8,263 bases of DNA from Butyrivibrio sp. Its GTDB lineage: Bacteria > Bacillota > Clostridia > Lachnospirales > Lachnospiraceae. The translations under genes and the position numbers were made by a program. Position 1 is the stretch's first letter; each line of letters begins with the position of its first letter. Below are positions 5,392-8,263 of this stretch, piece after piece. The stretch spans positions 1 through 8,263 of the forward strand of contig JAILEJ010000149.1 of assembly GCA_024688095.1 (NCBI GenBank). The letters are read 5' to 3'. The notes below the pieces were generated by a model. The model was not told where the DNA came from, did not search any database, and saw only the letters and a list, made by a program, of their open reading frames with translations.

Positions 5392-6864
5392 ATGCAGCAA
5401 AATCAAAATATTTTTAACTCTTCTTATTCTAAAAGAATCAGAACATATATGAAGAGTTGTTCAGAAGATATATCAGAAACTAATTTATCAATGCAGTATC
5501 AAATTTTAATTTGTATGTCTGTATTGTATGTTGTTCTTATTGCAGCAGCTTTACTTATTCTGCGCAATTTCAGAATTCATCCTGTATATTATACTTTGTT
5601 ACCAGTATTTATTATTTTTGGTGCATTAAATTATTATTTGAAAAATTCTTCAAAGATCAATTCGAAGCTTATTAAATTAGAATGCATATCATTTTATGTC
5701 TTGTTTTTTATATGTATTATACTAACAGATATAATTCCATATAAAACAACTAAAGCTTCCTTATTTCCAATAGTAATTGTTTCATTTTCAGCACTTTATA
5801 TTGATTATTATCCAATATATATAATTTTAGAACTTGCTCTTTTCACTTTTTATTGTATTTGCGATATTACATGGAAGATTCCAGAAATAGCCATGTCTGA
5901 CATTTTTGACGGATTTGCTGGAATGGTTGTTTCACTAGTTACAGCTTATATTGTTTTGGGTATAAGAGCAAAACAGGGTAAATTAACAAGTGAATTAAAA
6001 GAAAAAACCAGTACAGATTTCCTTACAGGTCTTTTGAATAAGGCAACTTGTGAGCAAATGGTTTCTGAATATATTAACAGAAAAAGTGATGATAATACAT
6101 GTGCTTTGATTGTAATAGATATAGATAACTTTAAATCTGTTAATGATAAGCTTGGACATGAAGTTGGCGATGCATTTTTAACTCATGTAGGAAGAATTCT
6201 TACACACACATTTAGAACAAATGATATTATTGGAAGAGTTGGCGGCGATGAATTTATGATATTAGTCAGAAGAATTCCTGCTAATGAAACAATACTAAAT
6301 AAGCGTTGCGAACAGATTCTTAAATCTATTAGTGATTACAAGTCTGATAAAGGATGGAATTTTAGTTGTAGCATAGGCGTTGTAATAGATAAGGGTATTC
6401 ACTCATACGAAGAATTAAACAGAATGGCTGATGATTGCTTATATCTTGCGAAAGCAAAGGGTAAAGATTGTTACGTTAAATGGTCAGCATCTGGAAATAA
6501 ATATGATAAATCTTTAAAATTACTTCTGATATCAAGTAATAATGAAAAAGAAACAGATGCAATGGTTAATATGTTTAAATATGATTATGATGATATCATT
6601 GTAAGTGATAATGCTATTGAAACTGTTAATATTCTTAGTCAGTATAAGGATAACATCAAGAGTATGATCCTTACACTTGAGAAAACAGAAACAGATAATA
6701 TTGACATTCTGAAATATGTTAAGCAAAGACCTGCACTTGCAGATGTTAATACAGTAGTTGTTACAAATGATAATGCTATAAATCTTGAAGCTGTTAAAAT
6801 AGGTGCAATTGGAGCTTTTTCAAAGCCATATCGTGAAGAGAATTTAAAGAAACTTATTGGATAA
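5392..6864 (+). CDS. Membrane-bound diguanylate cyclase with C-terminal receiver-like domain
   Basis: The enzyme should make cyclic di-GMP from two GTP. The 490-residue protein has about six membrane segments (roughly 37-57, 66-82, 99-115, 123-140, 142-158, 174-192). A GGDEF domain (about 205-365) follows, with DIDNFKSVND from 243 and an intact GGDEF at 284-288. The inhibitory I-site RTND (275-278) is exactly five residues upstream, so product feedback is likely. The region 373-490 resembles a CheY-type receiver, with a beta-strand start LKLLLIS and a C-terminal SKP (477-479). However, the usual acidic pair and phospho-acceptor Asp seem to be missing: the acceptor position aligns to about Thr428 in MILTLEK. 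The cyclase call is firm; the receiver call rests on pattern reading. Confidence 0.92.
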   Translation: MQQNQNIFNSSYSKRIRTYMKSCSEDISETNLSMQYQILICMSVLYVVLIAAALLILRNFRIHPVYYTLLPVFIIFGALNYYLKNSSKINSKLIKLECISFYVLFFICIILTDIIPYKTTKASLFPIVIVSFSALYIDYYPIYIILELALFTFYCICDITWKIPEIAMSDIFDGFAGMVVSLVTAYIVLGIRAKQGKLTSELKEKTSTDFLTGLLNKATCEQMVSEYINRKSDDNTCALIVIDIDNFKSVNDKLGHEVGDAFLTHVGRILTHTFRTNDIIGRVGGDEFMILVRRIPANETILNKRCEQILKSISDYKSDKGWNFSCSIGVVIDKGIHSYEELNRMADDCLYLAKAKGKDCYVKWSASGNKYDKSLKLLLISSNNEKETDAMVNMFKYDYDDIIVSDNAIETVNILSQYKDNIKSMILTLEKTETDNIDILKYVKQRPALADVNTVVVTNDNAINLEAVKIGAIGAFSKPYREENLKKLIG

Positions 6865-6900
6865 TTTACTTATAATATAAATAGTTGGAGGAGTTTTTTG

Positions 6901-7389
6901 ATGGACATTTCTAATATTTCAAGTCTTTCTTCATTAAATCAGGCATCATCACTATTAGGGAATACAAATCAGATTTCCAGTGTAATTAATTCTCTCAACG
7001 CTACGGATACAACAAATAGCGACACTGCTGAAACAGTTAATACTTTTTCATCTATATTAAAAAGTTCAATTGAAAATCTTGTAGATGAAAAAAAGATTGA
7101 TGATGAAACTGCATCTGAATTAGTTGATGCAGTTAGCACAGCAGCTACATCTGTTATAAAAACCAATATGACAGAAACAGAAGATGATAATACTGCTTAT
7201 AGACTATATCAGGATTTATTTTCTTCCTCTACAGGAAGAAAAAATGTTCAGGAAATCGTTTCCAATTCCCTGAACAGCGTTTTATTTGATACTGACTCTA
7301 ATTCTTCTGGAATTGATAATTTCAATTCCTTAGTTAATGCATTGGGTAGTATAAATTCATATAACAATGAATTAAATGAAGAGGTTTAA
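6901..7389 (+). CDS. Ser/Asn/Thr-rich hypothetical protein downstream of the cyclase
   Basis: I do not recognise this 162-residue protein. It contains no Cys, Trp, Pro or His. It is acidic and rich in Ser, Asn and Thr, especially at 1-45 and 130-157. The middle (about 46-92) looks helical: FSSILKSSIENLVDEKK, then ETASELVDAVSTAAT. No signal peptide or membrane segment is visible. GGAGGAG (6887-6893) precedes it; a TTG directly before ATG 6901 is an alternative start adding one residue. It begins 36 nt after the cyclase with no terminator between, so co-transcription is likely. The composition recalls secreted filament or flagellar axial proteins, but that is a loose analogy and not an assignment. 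Confidence 0.8.
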   Translation: MDISNISSLSSLNQASSLLGNTNQISSVINSLNATDTTNSDTAETVNTFSSILKSSIENLVDEKKIDDETASELVDAVSTAATSVIKTNMTETEDDNTAYRLYQDLFSSSTGRKNVQEIVSNSLNSVLFDTDSNSSGIDNFNSLVNALGSINSYNNELNEEV

Positions 7390-7392
7390 GTA

Positions 7393-7887
7393 TTATTCAA
7401 AATCTTCTTTACTTAAATTACCATGAGCAATTTGATCATTAATCCACATACGAAGTGAATCGACTGCATGAGATATCTCATTGAGTTTCTCATTTATTTT
7501 TCTAAAGTCTTTGATTTCGTCTGTGGATATTTCTCTGTCTGCTGTTATATCAATCAACCTGTTCTTTTCAGATTCAAGATTGTTAAGACTTGAAAGAATT
7601 TCCAATGTTATTTGTGTAAGATCTTTTAATTCTATTTCATGTACGTTTTCTTTTCCTATTGGACATTCATGTGTACAGAAATAATTGCAAAGTGATACAT
7701 CTTTATAACATTTAGACATAGCCAAAATGTCTTCTGGATGTGGAAGTGTTCTTTCATTTTCAATTTTTTCGATTCTGTCAGCAGAGACACATTCCATTAT
7801 TTCAGCAGCTTTCTCTCTGGTATAATCATTCTTTTCTCTACTTAGCTGATAAACATTTTTATTTTCCTTTATTGACTTTTTCCCCAT
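7393..7887 (-). CDS. HTH (XRE-like) regulator with cysteine cluster
   Basis: The 164-residue protein has an N-terminal XRE-type helix-turn-helix (about 11-62) containing YTREKAAEIMECVSADRIEKI and then ENERTLPHPEDILAMSKCY. A cysteine cluster follows (Cys60, Cys67, Cys71, Cys75, in CNYFCTHECPIG). The C-terminal half (about 85-150) is charged, helical and coiled-coil-like. I recall similar proteins from Lachnospiraceae, but no function is known to me. The cluster could bind a metal or Fe-S centre, which is inference. ATG 7887 is chosen because GGGAG (complement of 7899-7903) precedes it. An upstream in-frame ATG at 7953 would add 22 residues unlike an HTH start, and it lies upstream of the candidate promoter. 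The 3' end is 3 bp from the convergent gene. Confidence 0.85.
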   Translation of the reverse strand: MGKKSIKENKNVYQLSREKNDYTREKAAEIMECVSADRIEKIENERTLPHPEDILAMSKCYKDVSLCNYFCTHECPIGKENVHEIELKDLTQITLEILSSLNNLESEKNRLIDITADREISTDEIKDFRKINEKLNEISHAVDSLRMWINDQIAHGNLSKEDFE

Positions 7888-7915
7888 TATTAAATAATCT
7901 CCCTTTAAAATATAA

Positions 7916-7945
7916 ATCTTATGACAATTAATTTTTAAAATACAA
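7916..7945 (-). promoter_or_regulatory. Weak candidate promoter of the HTH gene
   Basis: On the - strand TTGTAT (7945-7940) and TAAGAT (7921-7916) are separated by 18 bp, each 4 of 6 to consensus. The predicted start near 7909 leaves a leader of about 22 nt with the GGGAG site inside. If real, it excludes the upstream ATG at 7953 as the start. Confidence 0.35.
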
Positions 7946-7952
7946 ATATCCA

Positions 7953-7974
7953 TTAGTTTCTAATGAGAAACTAA
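7953..7974. promoter_or_regulatory. Perfect 9-bp inverted repeat upstream of the HTH gene
   Basis: TTAGTTTCT (7953-7961) and AGAAACTAA (7966-7974) are perfectly complementary around AATG. No T-run follows on either strand, so it is unlike a terminator. It lies 7 bp upstream of the candidate -35 of the HTH gene, and an autoregulatory operator is plausible but unproven. Confidence 0.55.
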
Positions 7975-8070
7975 AATATTAGCCATTTATTATTCTACCA
8001 TTTATATAACACTGAAAGAAGAGTAATTAAGTATTTTTTTATATGTGCGATAAATAATTTGAATATTCTC

Positions 8071-8131
8071 GTGCGGCGGAGCCGCCTGTCCGGTGTGGCG
8101 AGAGCCACGTGTCCGGACTGACGGGAGCCAC
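8071..8131. repeat. GC-rich block of three 23-bp hairpin-forming repeat units
   Basis: Read on the - strand, two full units (8131-8109 and 8108-8086) and a third partial one (8085-8071) align. They start GTGGCTCCCGTCA, GTGGCTCTCGCCA and GCGGCTCCGCCGC; the two full units share CCGGACA near the end. Unit 2 folds as GTGGC-GAGA-GCCAC and unit 3 as GCGGC-GGA-GCCGC on the + strand. The perfect palindrome GTCCGGAC sits at 8111-8118. The block is about 70% GC in a background near 30% and lies just beyond the 3' end of the GC-richer partial gene. It resembles a REP-like or minisatellite element. Confidence 0.75.
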
Positions 8132-8150
8132 TTTATTGTAATGATTATGG

Positions 8151-8263
8151 TTACTGTGCTTCGGCAGGATCCAAGCCGTACACCTCACGCATTGAGATAT
8201 CCTTTGATGGATCTATGCCTACGATGTTGATCTTGTATGAATCATAAGAGATTCTATCCATAA
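8151..8263 (-). CDS. 3' end of an unidentified, GC-richer gene (runs off window)
   Basis: On the - strand an open frame enters from beyond 8263 and stops with TAA at 8153-8151. From the first Met codon (8261-8259) it gives 36 residues starting MDRISYDSYKINIVGIDPSK and ending GLDPAEAQ. No ribosome binding site can be seen before that Met because the window ends, so it is more likely the C-terminal end of a longer protein. Codons are richer in ATC, GGC, CCT and CAG than in the neighbouring genes, hinting at a different origin or expression class. I do not recognise the family. Confidence 0.5.
   Translation of the reverse strand, partial: MDRISYDSYKINIVGIDPSKDISMREVYGLDPAEAQ

Noticed and set aside
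7740..7931. + strand open frame opposite the HTH gene
   Set aside because: It is a shadow of the HTH coding sequence and has no ribosome binding site.
8071..8131. CRISPR array
   Set aside because: Units abut without unique spacers and differ from one another, so they are tandem hairpin units rather than repeat-spacer structure.
8134..8222. Short + strand frame beginning ATG ATT ATG near 8141
   Set aside because: It is only about 29 codons, has no ribosome binding site and lies opposite the more gene-like - strand frame.

Overview
The window comes from an AT-rich (roughly 30-33% GC by eye) Gram-positive genome of the class Clostridia, most likely family Lachnospiraceae. Supporting signs are strong purine-rich GAGG/GGAGG ribosome binding sites, the order rpmA-obg-yhbY-nadD-yqeK-rsfS, a Bacillus-type LexA with CGAAC-type operators, and an HTH protein with a cysteine cluster of a kind I associate with Lachnospiraceae. 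Genus cannot be fixed from the sequence alone.

Region 1 (1-3630, + strand) is a compact housekeeping run. It holds the 3' end of rpmA (ribosomal protein L27), a hairpin terminator/attenuator, then obg, yhbY, nadD, yqeK and rsfS with gaps of 0-23 nt. It joins ribosome assembly (Obg, YhbY, RsfS) with NAD synthesis (NadD) and dinucleotide clean-up (YqeK). A strong bidirectional hairpin at about 3701-3737 ends it and also serves the convergent lexA.

Region 2 (3764-5062) is an SOS locus. lexA (- strand) and a small membrane-anchored LysM protein (+ strand) are divergent. The 208-bp space between them carries a recognisable promoter for each gene and five sites resembling the Bacillus LexA box. 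The LysM gene has the position and architecture of YneA, the SOS-induced division inhibitor, but it is longer and has a basic N-terminal extension.

Region 3 (5063-7389) begins with a gene-free AT-rich stretch of about 330 bp holding two hairpins and a candidate promoter. It is followed by a membrane-bound diguanylate cyclase and a small Ser/Asn/Thr-rich protein of unknown function. The cyclase has an intact GGDEF site and I-site, and a C-terminal receiver-like domain that seems to have lost its phospho-acceptor aspartate. The two genes are probably co-transcribed.

Region 4 (7390-8263) holds a - strand HTH regulator with a Cys cluster, ending 3 bp from the preceding convergent gene. A 9-bp inverted repeat lies just upstream of its candidate promoter. 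Next come a GC-rich block of three 23-bp hairpin-forming repeat units and the 3' end of a GC-richer unidentified gene that runs off the window. This last part looks like accessory DNA.

No tRNA, rRNA, CRISPR array or recognisable transposase was seen.
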